From positions 1 through 42,816 of the forward strand of contig NZ_CABFMF010000008.1 of the NCBI RefSeq assembly GCF_901875575.1: 42,816 bases of DNA, written 5' to 3'. The notes under the pieces are model-generated. The model worked only from the letters and a program-made list of their open reading frames with translations. It was not told the origin of the DNA and searched no databases. Every line of letters starts with the position of its first letter. Positions within the stretch are counted from its first letter, which is position 1. A program made the translations under genes and the position numbers. Positions 1-8,018 of this stretch are shown piece after piece. The DNA comes from an uncultured Streptococcus sp. (GTDB taxonomy: Bacteria; Bacillota; Bacilli; Lactobacillales; Streptococcaceae).

Positions 1-102
1 AATGCCTTTGGTTTTCGGAACTTTGAAAACTTCAAAAAACGGATTTTTATCGCTCTTAACATCAAAAAAGAAAGGACAAATTTCGTCCTTTCTCGAGCTT
101 AG
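1..102 (+). CDS. ISL3-family transposase, C-terminal end (cut by window edge)
   Basis: Only the last 33 codons are inside the window, read in frame 1 and ending at TAG 100-102. The peptide ends in a basic stretch containing FRNFENFKKRIFIALNI and then VLSRA. From memory this matches the C terminus of streptococcal ISL3-family (IS1167/IS1193-like) transposases. The element's terminal inverted repeat follows at once, which supports the call. Whether the rest of the transposase is intact cannot be seen. It converges on pcsB, which runs on the minus strand. Confidence 0.75.
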   Translation, partial: NAFGFRNFENFKKRIFIALNIKKERTNFVLSRA

Positions 103-136
103 CTTTTCTTCAACCCACTACAGTTGACAAAGAGTC
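1..136 (+). mobile_element. Right end of an ISL3-family insertion sequence
   Basis: After the transposase stop, positions 108-136 read, on the minus strand, GACTCTTTGTCAACTGTAGT followed by GGGTTGAAG. This resembles the terminal inverted repeat of streptococcal ISL3 elements (usually starting GGCTCTTTGTCAAC). The element therefore seems to end near 136, about 80 bp beyond the 3' end of pcsB. An 8-bp target duplication would start near 137, but the other copy is outside the window. A small hairpin at 70-92 (AAGGACAAATTTCGTCCTT) overlaps the end of the transposase gene. Confidence 0.65.
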
Positions 137-138
137 AT

Positions 139-183
139 AAAACACCCCAAAAGTTAGACAAAACAAATCTAACTTTTGAGGTG
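139..183 (-). terminator. pcsB terminator
   Basis: A 16-bp inverted repeat with one mismatch has arms at 143-158 and 168-183 around a 9-nt loop. On the minus strand the hairpin is followed by TTTT. It lies about 30 bp past the pcsB stop and directly beside the insertion-sequence end, so it shields pcsB from the inserted element and the reverse. Confidence 0.75.
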
Positions 184-215
184 CAGTTCATTCAGATAGA
201 GTTCCTTTTTATTTA

Positions 216-1418
216 TTAGTTTGGATAAATGTAACTAACAACTCCTGGGTAAGATGCTGGATTGAACCAACCACGATAATTTCCGATTGATCTATTACCA
301 GCGTAGTTTGATTCTGAAACTTGAATACGCGTTGTTGATTCAACAGCTGTTACAACCGCTACGTGTCCATAACCGCCATCATTCCAACATACAATTGCGC
401 CAACTTGAGGTGTTGAACCTGTACGGAATCCCGCCGCTGCTGCACTTGTAGCCCACTGCGCTCCATTACCCCAGTAATCTCCTGCCCAAGGTGCTAAAGT
501 TTTAGCTCCCCAAGTACATTCCCCAATAGGATAACTTGAAGCATTTGTATTATATGTTGGGGTAGCTTTCGCTTGAAGAGGTGTAGATGCAGTTGAAGAA
601 GCTTCTGCCGCTGCTGTAGATGATGAAACTGCCTGTATCTGAGCGTTTAAATTAGTATTTGCTGAAGCAAGAATAGATTGTTGTTGAGCTGCTTGCTTTT
701 CTTTGTATGCCGCTTCAGCCGCCGCTGCTGCACGTGCTGCTACTTCTGCTGCTGCTTTTTGTTGCAACAAACTTGCCTTTTCTCCTTCAGCAGTTGCTTT
801 CTCAGCAGCAAGATTCAATTCTGCAGCTTTAAGTTCAGCTTGCTTAGTTGTCAATGCTTGAGCATCATCAGCTAATTTTTGTTGGTTTGCGATAACTGTA
901 TTAATAGCATCGTTATTTGCAATTTGTTTTTCAGAGATAGCTTTTTTATCTGCTTTTTGTTGTTCTAGCATTTTATTGTTAGCAGATACAATTTCACTCA
1001 TTGCAGCAACACGTGAAATAGCCTCCGTAATTGATTTTGAATTTACAATTGTATTGATGTAGCTAGTTGCAGCTCCACTTGTTTGAGCGCTACGAGCTTG
1101 TTTTTCTAACGAACCATTGCGAGACACAATGTTTTTAGACAATTCTGTAATTTCTCCCTCAAGTTTTTTAGATTCTTCCTGTAATCTATCATTTTCAGAC
1201 TGTAAGTTAGATTGCTCTGCTTGAATAGCAGAAACTTGCTCCTGAATCTGGCTAACTTGTTTTTGGGCCGCTTGTTGTTGTGCTGTTAACGTGCTAATTT
1301 TATTATCATTAGCCGCAATTTTTTTATCAATATTTTCTGCGTTCACAGTATTCAAAACTGCAACTTGTGAAACCAATACTGTACTCAATAAAAGCGACGC
1401 TAAAATTTTTTTCTTCAT
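216..1418 (-). CDS. pcsB: PcsB, secreted CHAP-domain cell-division protein
   Basis: PcsB is the extracellular peptidoglycan hydrolase-like protein that FtsEX controls at the septum of streptococci. The 400-residue product starts with a signal peptide (MKKKILASLLLSTVLVSQ; cleavage near NAEN). It continues with a long coiled coil (about 30-250) that is rich in Gln, Lys, Glu and Ala, then a flexible Ala/Ser/Thr-rich linker. It ends in a CHAP domain whose likely catalytic pair is Cys301 (in GECTWGAKTL) and His352 (in YGHVAVV). It is about eight residues longer than the pneumococcal protein as I remember it. It is monocistronic, downstream of mreCD on the same strand but with its own WalR-type promoter and terminator. 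Identification is secure; hydrolytic activity is inferred from the family. Confidence 0.97.
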   Translation of the reverse strand: MKKKILASLLLSTVLVSQVAVLNTVNAENIDKKIAANDNKISTLTAQQQAAQKQVSQIQEQVSAIQAEQSNLQSENDRLQEESKKLEGEITELSKNIVSRNGSLEKQARSAQTSGAATSYINTIVNSKSITEAISRVAAMSEIVSANNKMLEQQKADKKAISEKQIANNDAINTVIANQQKLADDAQALTTKQAELKAAELNLAAEKATAEGEKASLLQQKAAAEVAARAAAAAEAAYKEKQAAQQQSILASANTNLNAQIQAVSSSTAAAEASSTASTPLQAKATPTYNTNASSYPIGECTWGAKTLAPWAGDYWGNGAQWATSAAAAGFRTGSTPQVGAIVCWNDGGYGHVAVVTAVESTTRIQVSESNYAGNRSIGNYRGWFNPASYPGVVSYIYPN

Positions 1419-1453
1419 ATTATGTAGGTACTCCTTCTTTTAAAGACAATACT

Positions 1454-1497
1454 AGTATACCAAAAAAAGGCTTAATGAATATTACGCCTTTGTTACA
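1454..1497 (-). promoter_or_regulatory. pcsB promoter with WalR (VicR) box
   Basis: On the minus strand, 1481-1497 read TGTAACAAAGGCGTAAT. This is a direct repeat close to the WalR/VicR consensus TGTWAH-N5-TGTWAH, with one mismatch in the second half. Downstream lies an extended -10 element, TGG followed by TATACT (1454-1459), and then a Shine-Dalgarno AAGGAG before the pcsB start. WalRK control of pcsB is well established in pneumococcus. Here it is read from the site. Confidence 0.75.
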
Positions 1498-1511
1498 TTT
1501 TTATTTCTTTC

Positions 1512-2006
1512 TTATAGATAATATTTTTCAAAAATAAACTGGAAGATAAACATCCATATAAAATTTAAAATCATCGATGGTACCAAGCTATAAACTATAA
1601 AAATTGCTAAATTATCTACAGTGATTCCTACAACAAGAGCAATAAGATAAGTTCCCATATCAAATAGAAAACTCATTACAATAATAGCTAAGATTCTTGT
1701 CCAACGATTCATCAAAATAATACTGTTCAATTTATATATAGATACTCCTAGCAAGACAAATAAAAGAGTTGCTATCCCTATTAAGTGAAAAAAGTAAATA
1801 TCATAAACTAAACCGACTGTAAAACAATAAAGCAAATAGAAATACTCTGATACTTCAATCGTTTCAAACATGAGGAATAAGAATAGAAAATGACTGCTTA
1901 AATGAACATAGGGAAAGAAAGAACCTACTACTTGACTAAGGTGAGCATCGATTAAAACAATTAAAGGAAGCAATAAGAAAATACCAACATGTTTTAACTG
2001 TCTCAT
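1512..2006 (-). CDS. mreD: MreD, rod-shape/peripheral wall synthesis membrane protein
   Basis: This small, very hydrophobic protein (164 residues, about five membrane helices) has the length and composition of MreD. It is the partner of MreC in the complex that directs peripheral peptidoglycan synthesis. Its ATG overlaps the mreC stop codon by one base, so the two are translationally coupled. No soluble domain is visible. Sequence conservation in MreD is low, so the call rests on mreC context plus the membrane pattern. Like other ovococci, the window carries no mreB. Confidence 0.9.
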   Translation of the reverse strand: MRQLKHVGIFLLLPLIVLIDAHLSQVVGSFFPYVHLSSHFLFLFLMFETIEVSEYFYLLYCFTVGLVYDIYFFHLIGIATLLFVLLGVSIYKLNSIILMNRWTRILAIIVMSFLFDMGTYLIALVVGITVDNLAIFIVYSLVPSMILNFIWMFIFQFIFEKYYL

Positions 2007-2824
2007 TAAGAATTCCCCACTAATTCTACCGCATATAAATCCTTGATATTAGCTGTTAATTTGACAGTTACTTCTCGTGTCAAATAGTCATTACTATGTG
2101 TTGTAGAAACCACATCTCCAACAGGAATATCTTTGACATTAAAGTTCCCTAAACCACCTGTTGTGACCTTATCACCCACACTAATATCAGTGTTGCTATT
2201 TAACTGACTAATTTTAAGAACGTCATTTTCCTTATCATAACCAATAATAATTCCATAAATCACGTCAGAACCATGTTGAATTTTAACCGAAATCTTATCA
2301 GCATTTTCTGTATTTGTTAAAAGGTTAACAACTGTGGAGTTATCTTCTACTTTTGAAACACTACCAATCAAACCACCATTTGCAATGACTAGCATATTTT
2401 CAGAAACCCCTTTTAAACGACCTGCATCCAGCGTTAATTCCTGTTGCCAAGATACTGGGGAGCGCATAATGACATCTGTTGCCAAGATTTTAGTAGCTTG
2501 TAACTTTGATTTCATATCCAACAGCTGACGTAATTGTTCATTTTGTTTTTTTAAACTCTCGGCCTCATTTGATTTAACTTCTAACTGGTAGATTTGTTTT
2601 TTTAGATTCTCATTTTCATTATAGGTACGTGTTAAGTGGCTTAAGTCCGATTTCATAGAATGAAACCATTGAAAAGGTTTTTGAATAACCCTATCAACCA
2701 ATGAAATCCCATCTCCTACTTTTGTAACAACTGTACTTGAGTACGTCGTCGCTAAAAGTGCCGACACAATCAAAACAGTGACAAAAACAATAATTACATA
2801 TTTTGATGTTTTAAAACGATTCAT
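2006..2824 (-). CDS. mreC: MreC, peripheral peptidoglycan synthesis scaffold
   Basis: MreC is a bitopic membrane protein that organises side-wall synthesis. The 272-residue product has a short cytoplasmic N terminus, one membrane helix (about 9-30), a coiled coil (about 65-110, with KNEQLRQLLDMKS) and the C-terminal beta-barrel pair. The barrel region shows typical motifs such as VIMRSPVSWQQ and VIANGGLIGSVSKV. Length and domain order match streptococcal MreC. It precedes mreD in an overlapping pair and sits 58 bp after ecfT. That context fits with rodZ and pcsB nearby as a cell-wall cluster. Confidence 0.96.
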   Translation of the reverse strand: MNRFKTSKYVIIVFVTVLIVSALLATTYSSTVVTKVGDGISLVDRVIQKPFQWFHSMKSDLSHLTRTYNENENLKKQIYQLEVKSNEAESLKKQNEQLRQLLDMKSKLQATKILATDVIMRSPVSWQQELTLDAGRLKGVSENMLVIANGGLIGSVSKVEDNSTVVNLLTNTENADKISVKIQHGSDVIYGIIIGYDKENDVLKISQLNSNTDISVGDKVTTGGLGNFNVKDIPVGDVVSTTHSNDYLTREVTVKLTANIKDLYAVELVGNS

Positions 2825-2882
2825 ACTCCTACCTTTATGTTAAAAATTGTTACTTTAAATTTTAATAAATTCTTAGAATTTA

Positions 2883-3677
2883 CTACGATTTTAATAAGAA
2901 TAAGCAAAAACCAAGCACTAGAATGACAAAAATTGTTAGCGTGTCCTTGAGACTCCATTTTAATTGTCGATATTGACTTCTACCTTTTCCTCCCTGATAA
3001 CCACGCGCCTCCATAGCAATCGCTAATGAATCTGCTCTTTTTAAACTAGTTGCAAATAAAGGAATCAAAATAGGAATCAATGCCTTCACTTTTTGAACAA
3101 TACTTCCTTCATCAAAATCAACTCCACGCGCTTTCTGAGCATTCATAATCCTTGTCGTATCATCCATCAAGGTTGGTACAAAACGCAAACTCATTGATAG
3201 CATCAAGCCAATTTCATGAACAGGAACTTTCACTTTCTTTAAAGGCGATAATAATCCTTCAACCGCTGATGCTAAACTCAAAGGCATAGTCGTTAATGTT
3301 AATAAAGTTGAAAAGAAAATTATCAAGATAAAGCGACAAAAAATAATCCCAGCTTGTTGCAGAGCGTAATCAGTGATTCTCACAAACCAAAACTCAAATA
3401 TAACATTCCCACTTGAAATGAAAAAGAATTGAAAAAGGGTCGTAAAGGCGATAAAAAAGAACATAGACTTCAATCCCTGAATAAAGAATGAAATCGATAC
3501 ACCTGACAAAGCGATAAAAATGCCTGTCGCAATGAAAAGAATCAAATTGGTGATAGAGTTATTGGCCCAAAAAACAATCAAAATCAATAACATCATCGAC
3601 AATAATTTACTACGCGGATCCAATCGGTGAACAATCGAATCTCCAGGTATATAACGCCCCAAAATCATACTATCCAT
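2883..3677 (-). CDS. ecfT: EcfT, transmembrane subunit of ECF vitamin transporters
   Basis: This is the shared membrane coupling protein of energy-coupling-factor importers. It links the two ATPases to exchangeable substrate-binding S proteins. The 264 residues form several membrane helices, followed by a cytoplasmic segment with two Ala-Arg-Gly motifs (QKARGVDF and MEARGYQGG). These are the coupling motifs of the EcfT/CbiQ family. Its start overlaps the end of ecfA2 by 8 bp. No S component is in this window, so the substrate is not fixed by context. The module is of the group II, shared type. Confidence 0.95.
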   Translation of the reverse strand: MDSMILGRYIPGDSIVHRLDPRSKLLSMMLLILIVFWANNSITNLILFIATGIFIALSGVSISFFIQGLKSMFFFIAFTTLFQFFFISSGNVIFEFWFVRITDYALQQAGIIFCRFILIIFFSTLLTLTTMPLSLASAVEGLLSPLKKVKVPVHEIGLMLSMSLRFVPTLMDDTTRIMNAQKARGVDFDEGSIVQKVKALIPILIPLFATSLKRADSLAIAMEARGYQGGKGRSQYRQLKWSLKDTLTIFVILVLGFCLFLLKS

Positions 3678-4509
3678 CTAACGACTCCTTAAATTCATCT
3701 ATCCTAATTGGTAGTTTTTTAAAGGATACACCTCTATCAGCCAATCGTTTACAAAAAGCTGTTATTTTAGGGACACCCAACTGTACTGTTTCCATAAATG
3801 CAACGTCCTGAAAAACGTCACTCGGCTGACCACTTTTAACCAACTGTCCCTTTTGCATGATAAATACTTGATCTGCATATTCAGCTACATCGTCCATCAA
3901 ATGCGTTACCAAGACAATGGTTATTCCTGATAAATGCAACTGTTTAAACAAGCTCATCAATTCTTTTCTTCCAAGAGGATCCAAGCCTGCCGTTGGTTCA
4001 TCCAGAACTAAGATTGCAGGCTCCATTGCAAGTATCCCCGCGATAGCAACACGCCTCATTTGACCACCAGAAAGTTCAAACGGACTACGTTCAAATAAGG
4101 ATTCGTCAATTCCGACCATGCCCAATTTTTCTCGCGCAATCTTCTCTGCCTCTTCTTCCGAAACTCCAAAATTTTTCGGTCCAAAAGCCACATCTTTCAA
4201 AACAGTTTCTTCAAAAAGCTGATTTTCTGCAAATTGAAATACTAATCCAACTTGTTTACGTATCTGACGAATGTCTTTATTCTTAGAATTTGCAGTGATG
4301 AGTGTATCAAAAACTTGGATACTTCCTTGACTTGGGATCAATAAACCATTTAAAAGTTGTAAAATCGTTGATTTTCCGCTTCCTGTATGTCCAATTAGAG
4401 CAGTATACGAACCATCTTCAATCGTCAAAGAAATATCAGACAAAGCTGTTGAAGCCAAGGGAGTCCCCTCTTGATACGTATAACTCACATTTTCTAGAGC
4501 AATTCCCAT
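3670..4509 (-). CDS. ecfA2: EcfA2, ECF transporter ATPase
   Basis: One of two paired ATPases powering the ECF importers. The 279 residues contain Walker A GHTGSGKST (near residue 40), a Q-loop (FQFAENQLFEETV), the ABC signature LSGGQMRRVAIAG, Walker B ILVLDEPTAGLDP and a switch histidine in VTHLMDDVAEYAD. The gene overlaps ecfT at its 3' end and ecfA1 by 16 bp at its 5' end, so all three are probably translated together at fixed ratio. The assignment as A2 rather than A1 follows gene order (ecfA1-ecfA2-ecfT). Confidence 0.95.
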   Translation of the reverse strand: MGIALENVSYTYQEGTPLASTALSDISLTIEDGSYTALIGHTGSGKSTILQLLNGLLIPSQGSIQVFDTLITANSKNKDIRQIRKQVGLVFQFAENQLFEETVLKDVAFGPKNFGVSEEEAEKIAREKLGMVGIDESLFERSPFELSGGQMRRVAIAGILAMEPAILVLDEPTAGLDPLGRKELMSLFKQLHLSGITIVLVTHLMDDVAEYADQVFIMQKGQLVKSGQPSDVFQDVAFMETVQLGVPKITAFCKRLADRGVSFKKLPIRIDEFKESLDG

Positions 4510-5321
4510 AGCTTGTCCTCTAGCTCACTTTCTGTCAAATAATGTTCAGGTAAATCATAACCACTCTGGCTTAAAAAATGTTTCAACTGATTTGCAAAAG
4601 GATCATCCAATCCGATTTTATCTAAATCATTTCTAGAAAAAAGTTCCCTGGGACTACTAGTTGATTCAATAATCCCTTTTTTCATTACCAATACACGATC
4701 ACTCATAGCAACTTCTTCTAAATCATGTGTAATGGAAATGACTGTCATGTCGTAGTCTTTTCTAATTCCTTGAACTGTTTCAATCAGTTCTCTACGTCCC
4801 TCAGGATCTAACATACTGGTTGCTTCGTCTAGGATTAATATAGCTGGCCTTTGAGCCACAACTCCAGCAATAGCTACACGTTGCTTTTGACCACCTGATA
4901 GACGTGCCGGCTCTTTCTTTTTAAAGTCCGACATGCCAACCAAATTCAGAGCTTCCTCTACTCTTTCCTTCATTTCTTGACGAGAAATTCCCTGATTTTC
5001 CAAACCAAAAGCAACATCATCCTCAACAGTTGCTCCAACAAATTGATTATCAGGATTTTGAAATACCATACCAATCTGACGGCGTAAATCCCAAATATTT
5101 TCTTCTGTTAATTGTTGTCCATCGATTAGAATTTCTCCAGACTCCGCTTCAAGCAAACCATCAATTAATCGGACAGTCGTTGATTTACCGCTACCGTTAT
5201 GCCCTACGATAGAAATCCATTCTCCACGTTTCACGTGAAACGTAATATCTTTCAAATTATAGTATTCTTGACTTTCTTTATAACGAAAAGAAAGATTTTT
5301 TACATCAATAATCGATTTCAT
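4494..5321 (-). CDS. ecfA1: EcfA1, ECF transporter ATPase
   Basis: This is the second ATPase of the ECF module. The 275 residues include Walker A GHNGSGKSTT, a Q-loop (FQNPDNQFVGATVEDD), signature LSGGQKQRVAIAG, Walker B ILILDEATSMLDPEGR and a switch His in ITHDLEEVAMSD. The FQNPDNQ stretch is typical of EcfA1/CbiO. The start overlaps the pgsA stop by 4 bp (ATGA). Near its 5' end the coding sequence carries a perfect parS site (5228-5241). There Phe-His-Val-Lys codons form the palindrome, so the site is selected within coding DNA. Confidence 0.95.
   Translation of the reverse strand: MKSIIDVKNLSFRYKESQEYYNLKDITFHVKRGEWISIVGHNGSGKSTTVRLIDGLLEAESGEILIDGQQLTEENIWDLRRQIGMVFQNPDNQFVGATVEDDVAFGLENQGISRQEMKERVEEALNLVGMSDFKKKEPARLSGGQKQRVAIAGVVAQRPAILILDEATSMLDPEGRRELIETVQGIRKDYDMTVISITHDLEEVAMSDRVLVMKKGIIESTSSPRELFSRNDLDKIGLDDPFANQLKHFLSQSGYDLPEHYLTESELEDKLWELL
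5228..5241. promoter_or_regulatory. parS centromere-like site (perfect 14-bp palindrome)
   Basis: GTTTCACGTGAAAC is the bacterial parS core, bound by ParB and used to load SMC near the origin. It lies inside ecfA1 about 22.5 kb left of the parB-dnaA intergenic region, which matches the clustering of streptococcal parS sites at the origin. The parB gene is in the same window (26926-27681). Confidence 0.92.
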
Positions 5322-5863
5322 TTCGAACCAAATGTCCCTTTAAAAACATGCGCACTACCCTTAAAATAATCATAGCCAGAATAGATAGTGAAAAACAAAG
5401 CTATATAAAGTAAAACTTGGCCAATCAAGGTCCAATGTAGTAATAAGAAAATAATAGCAAACATCTGACTAAAAGTCTTAATTTTACCTGGCATCGCTGC
5501 CGCAAGAACTGTTCCCCCAGTTTCTACTAGTAATAATCTTAAACCTGTTACAGCAAGTTCACGACAGACAATCACTGAAACAATCCAAGCAGGTGCCATC
5601 TCTAGCTCTATTAGCATAATAAAAGCCGACATAACTAGTAACTTATCCGCCATCGGATCCGCAAATTTCCCAAAATTACTAACCACATTCCACTTACGGG
5701 CTAGATAGCCATCTAGATAGTCTGTGATACTAGCAATCGCAAAAATTATCGCTGCTATCATATGACTCCCCGTCGATTTTCCTACAGTTAAAATAAGGAT
5801 GAAGATAGGGATAAATAGGATACGACCTATTGTTAAAAGATTTGGAATTTGTTCTTTTTTCAT
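5318..5863 (-). CDS. pgsA: CDP-diacylglycerol-glycerol-3-phosphate 3-phosphatidyltransferase
   Basis: PgsA makes phosphatidylglycerol phosphate, the first committed step to phosphatidylglycerol, which also supplies lipoteichoic acid. The 181 residues hold the full CDP-alcohol phosphotransferase signature (DYLDGYLAR, then G, then D and D in FGKFADPMAD) and several membrane helices. Its 3' end overlaps ecfA1 by 4 bp, and its start lies 10 bp from the rodZ stop. That puts rodZ-pgsA-ecf in one transcription unit. Confidence 0.96.
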   Translation of the reverse strand: MKKEQIPNLLTIGRILFIPIFILILTVGKSTGSHMIAAIIFAIASITDYLDGYLARKWNVVSNFGKFADPMADKLLVMSAFIMLIELEMAPAWIVSVIVCRELAVTGLRLLLVETGGTVLAAAMPGKIKTFSQMFAIIFLLLHWTLIGQVLLYIALFFTIYSGYDYFKGSAHVFKGTFGSK

Positions 5864-5873
5864 TCGTTTTTCC

Positions 5874-6707
5874 TTAATTTTTAGTGAAATTGATAGAAAT
5901 CGTTCCAGTCGGAGTTGTTAATTTAGATAAATCAACTGTCTGATTATCTATAGTCAAAACAACACCTTTTACAACACCTAAAGTCACTGTCACTGGATTT
6001 TTAGTTGAAACTGTCGTTTGGCTACTTTTATTGTTTGGCGATAAAGTTACACCGCCTGCAAGCTCACTATCTGACACACTTACCCAACTTCTTCCATCTG
6101 AAACTGCCAATTGTATTTTAGCTGTTTCCTGATTTGTTTTATAGACCACCTCCACATTATTTCCTACTCCTGAAATGCTTAGAGCTGACTCCATACTAGA
6201 AGAACTAGAGTTTACACTACTACTTGAGTATTGAATCACCGAGCTAGTCGAGCTTGTTTCTTGTACCACACTATAACTAGAATAGGAAGTAGGATCCGGT
6301 TGGGTTTGAATATAATTCCAAACATAATATGTTACAAAGATTAAAATCGATAGTGCAAAGAGGATAAAATAAAACAATGGTAAAAATGATGCTCTATTTT
6401 GCTTGCTTTTTTGTCTACGACCTGAAAAGTCATCATCAATATCTACTTCATCATAAATAATCATGTTCCCAGAGTCATAAGCATCCAAAACTATTCCTTC
6501 ATCCAATTCAACTGCCCAAGCATATTTACGCAAGAAAGATCGTGCATAAAAAGGAGTAGGAAGCTTATCAAAATCATCTGTTTCCATAGCTTCTAACATA
6601 TCTAACTGGATTGCTGTCTTTTTCTGTAACTCATCTAAACTTAGCCCCTGATTTATTCTAGCTAAACGTAAAACCTCACCAATCGTTTTTTTTCTCATAC
6701 TTAACAT
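5874..6707 (-). CDS. rodZ: RodZ, HTH and membrane cell-shape protein
   Basis: RodZ is a membrane-anchored partner of the elongation machinery. The 277 residues start with an XRE-type helix-turn-helix domain (about 4-70), followed by an acidic-to-basic linker and one membrane helix (about 108-130, FLPLFYFILFALSILIF). Then comes a Ser-rich extracellular linker and a C-terminal beta-rich DUF4115 domain. Two starts are possible: ATG at 6707 or the ATG at 6698 (MRKKTIGEV), which is the form I recall in relatives. Neither has a strong Shine-Dalgarno. It sits between ymfH and pgsA. Confidence 0.93.
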   Translation of the reverse strand: MLSMRKKTIGEVLRLARINQGLSLDELQKKTAIQLDMLEAMETDDFDKLPTPFYARSFLRKYAWAVELDEGIVLDAYDSGNMIIYDEVDIDDDFSGRRQKSKQNRASFLPLFYFILFALSILIFVTYYVWNYIQTQPDPTSYSSYSVVQETSSTSSVIQYSSSSVNSSSSSMESALSISGVGNNVEVVYKTNQETAKIQLAVSDGRSWVSVSDSELAGGVTLSPNNKSSQTTVSTKNPVTVTLGVVKGVVLTIDNQTVDLSKLTTPTGTISINFTKN

Positions 6708-6734
6708 TCTTTCTTTCTGGTTTTTACATTACTT

Positions 6735-8018
6735 TTATATTGGGAAAATTGTAAAATCAACGATATCCCCATCATCTATTAAGTGATGTCCCGCTTCAAT
6801 AACATCTTCTAAAGTGATTTCTTGTAAAATTTTTGGCAAATCAAAAATTGTTTCACCTTTGTCAAAAACATCATACTGTGTCGCAATAAATTCCAAAGAA
6901 TTCAGGCTACTGAAAAATTCTCCATACATCTCTCTTTTAATAATGTCCAAATGTTCTTCTGTAATATCCGAATCCTTTGTAAAATTACAAATAGCTTTCC
7001 TAAACTGGTGTGATAAGGAAACTGGCTCTTTCGTATCCATTGTCAACATGACAAAATGAAAACGATCTGTCACTTCAACTTCAAGCGATAAAGAAGCGTC
7101 TATCTTGCCTGATTCGTATAAGTTCTGAAAACGATTTGAGGTCCAACCAAACATCATTGCAAACAATATTTTTAATAAAATATGGTATCGATAGCAATTT
7201 TCTTCAAAAATTTCTTGCTTACCCCTAATTCCAATGGCAAGTTTCGGAGAAGACACTTCCATTCTCACACTATCTGTTCGCTTCACATCTTGTAACACAA
7301 TTTTTTCTCTTGTTATCTCTTCCAAACTCACATCTTGTATGTTTTTTCTTTGAAAGTAATCTTTTATTTGTTCAACATCAAAGTTACCAACTAAGAACAA
7401 GGACATATTGGCGGGTTTGTAAAACCTTATGAAATTTTCTTGTAAGTTATCGGTATTAATTTGAAAAATAGACTCTTCACTACCAACTATATCTGTAGCT
7501 AAAGAGGTTCCTGGATATAAATTAGCTAAAGTTAAAAAGAATAGGCACGAATCTGGATCATCTTGATACATCTCTCGTTCTTGCTGTATAATATCTTGCT
7601 CTCTAAGTATAGAATCTTCTGTAAAATAAGCGGTCGTAACCAATTCTTCAAGTAAATCTAAATTCTCTAGTAAATAATCCGTAGCTGAAAAAAGATAGTT
7701 AGTTTTAGTAAAACTTGTAAAAGCATTACTATCTGCTCCTAGTAGCGTAAACGCTGCCATTATATCACTAGAATCTTCCCTCTCAAACAGTTTATGTTCA
7801 AGAAAATGAGCAATCCCCGCAGGATATCTTTTTACAACACTGTCAACAATTTTAACAAGCGTATCTATAGAACCAAATCTAACAGTTACACTCCCGTAAA
7901 CCTCGTTAAATTCTTTTTTTGGTAAAAGAGATACTGTCAGTCCATTTGACAAACGTGTTCGATAAACCCTTTCTTTTACAGCTGGATAGTATTTTTCTTC
8001 AAAAATAATCCTTGTCAT
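6735..8018 (-). CDS. M16-family zinc peptidase (YmfH-like, catalytic member)
   Basis: A 427-residue M16B (insulinase-like) metallopeptidase. It has the inverted zinc motif HFLEH at residues 71-75 and a likely third ligand Glu147 in IIQQEREMY. Family members work as pairs, one with zinc and one without, and the neighbouring gene supplies the partner. The start overlaps the partner's stop by 4 bp, so the pair is coupled. The substrate is unknown. In Bacillus, ymfF-ymfH sit beside a rodZ homologue and pgsA, and that arrangement is preserved here. Confidence 0.9.
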   Translation of the reverse strand: MTRIIFEEKYYPAVKERVYRTRLSNGLTVSLLPKKEFNEVYGSVTVRFGSIDTLVKIVDSVVKRYPAGIAHFLEHKLFEREDSSDIMAAFTLLGADSNAFTSFTKTNYLFSATDYLLENLDLLEELVTTAYFTEDSILREQDIIQQEREMYQDDPDSCLFFLTLANLYPGTSLATDIVGSEESIFQINTDNLQENFIRFYKPANMSLFLVGNFDVEQIKDYFQRKNIQDVSLEEITREKIVLQDVKRTDSVRMEVSSPKLAIGIRGKQEIFEENCYRYHILLKILFAMMFGWTSNRFQNLYESGKIDASLSLEVEVTDRFHFVMLTMDTKEPVSLSHQFRKAICNFTKDSDITEEHLDIIKREMYGEFFSSLNSLEFIATQYDVFDKGETIFDLPKILQEITLEDVIEAGHHLIDDGDIVDFTIFPI

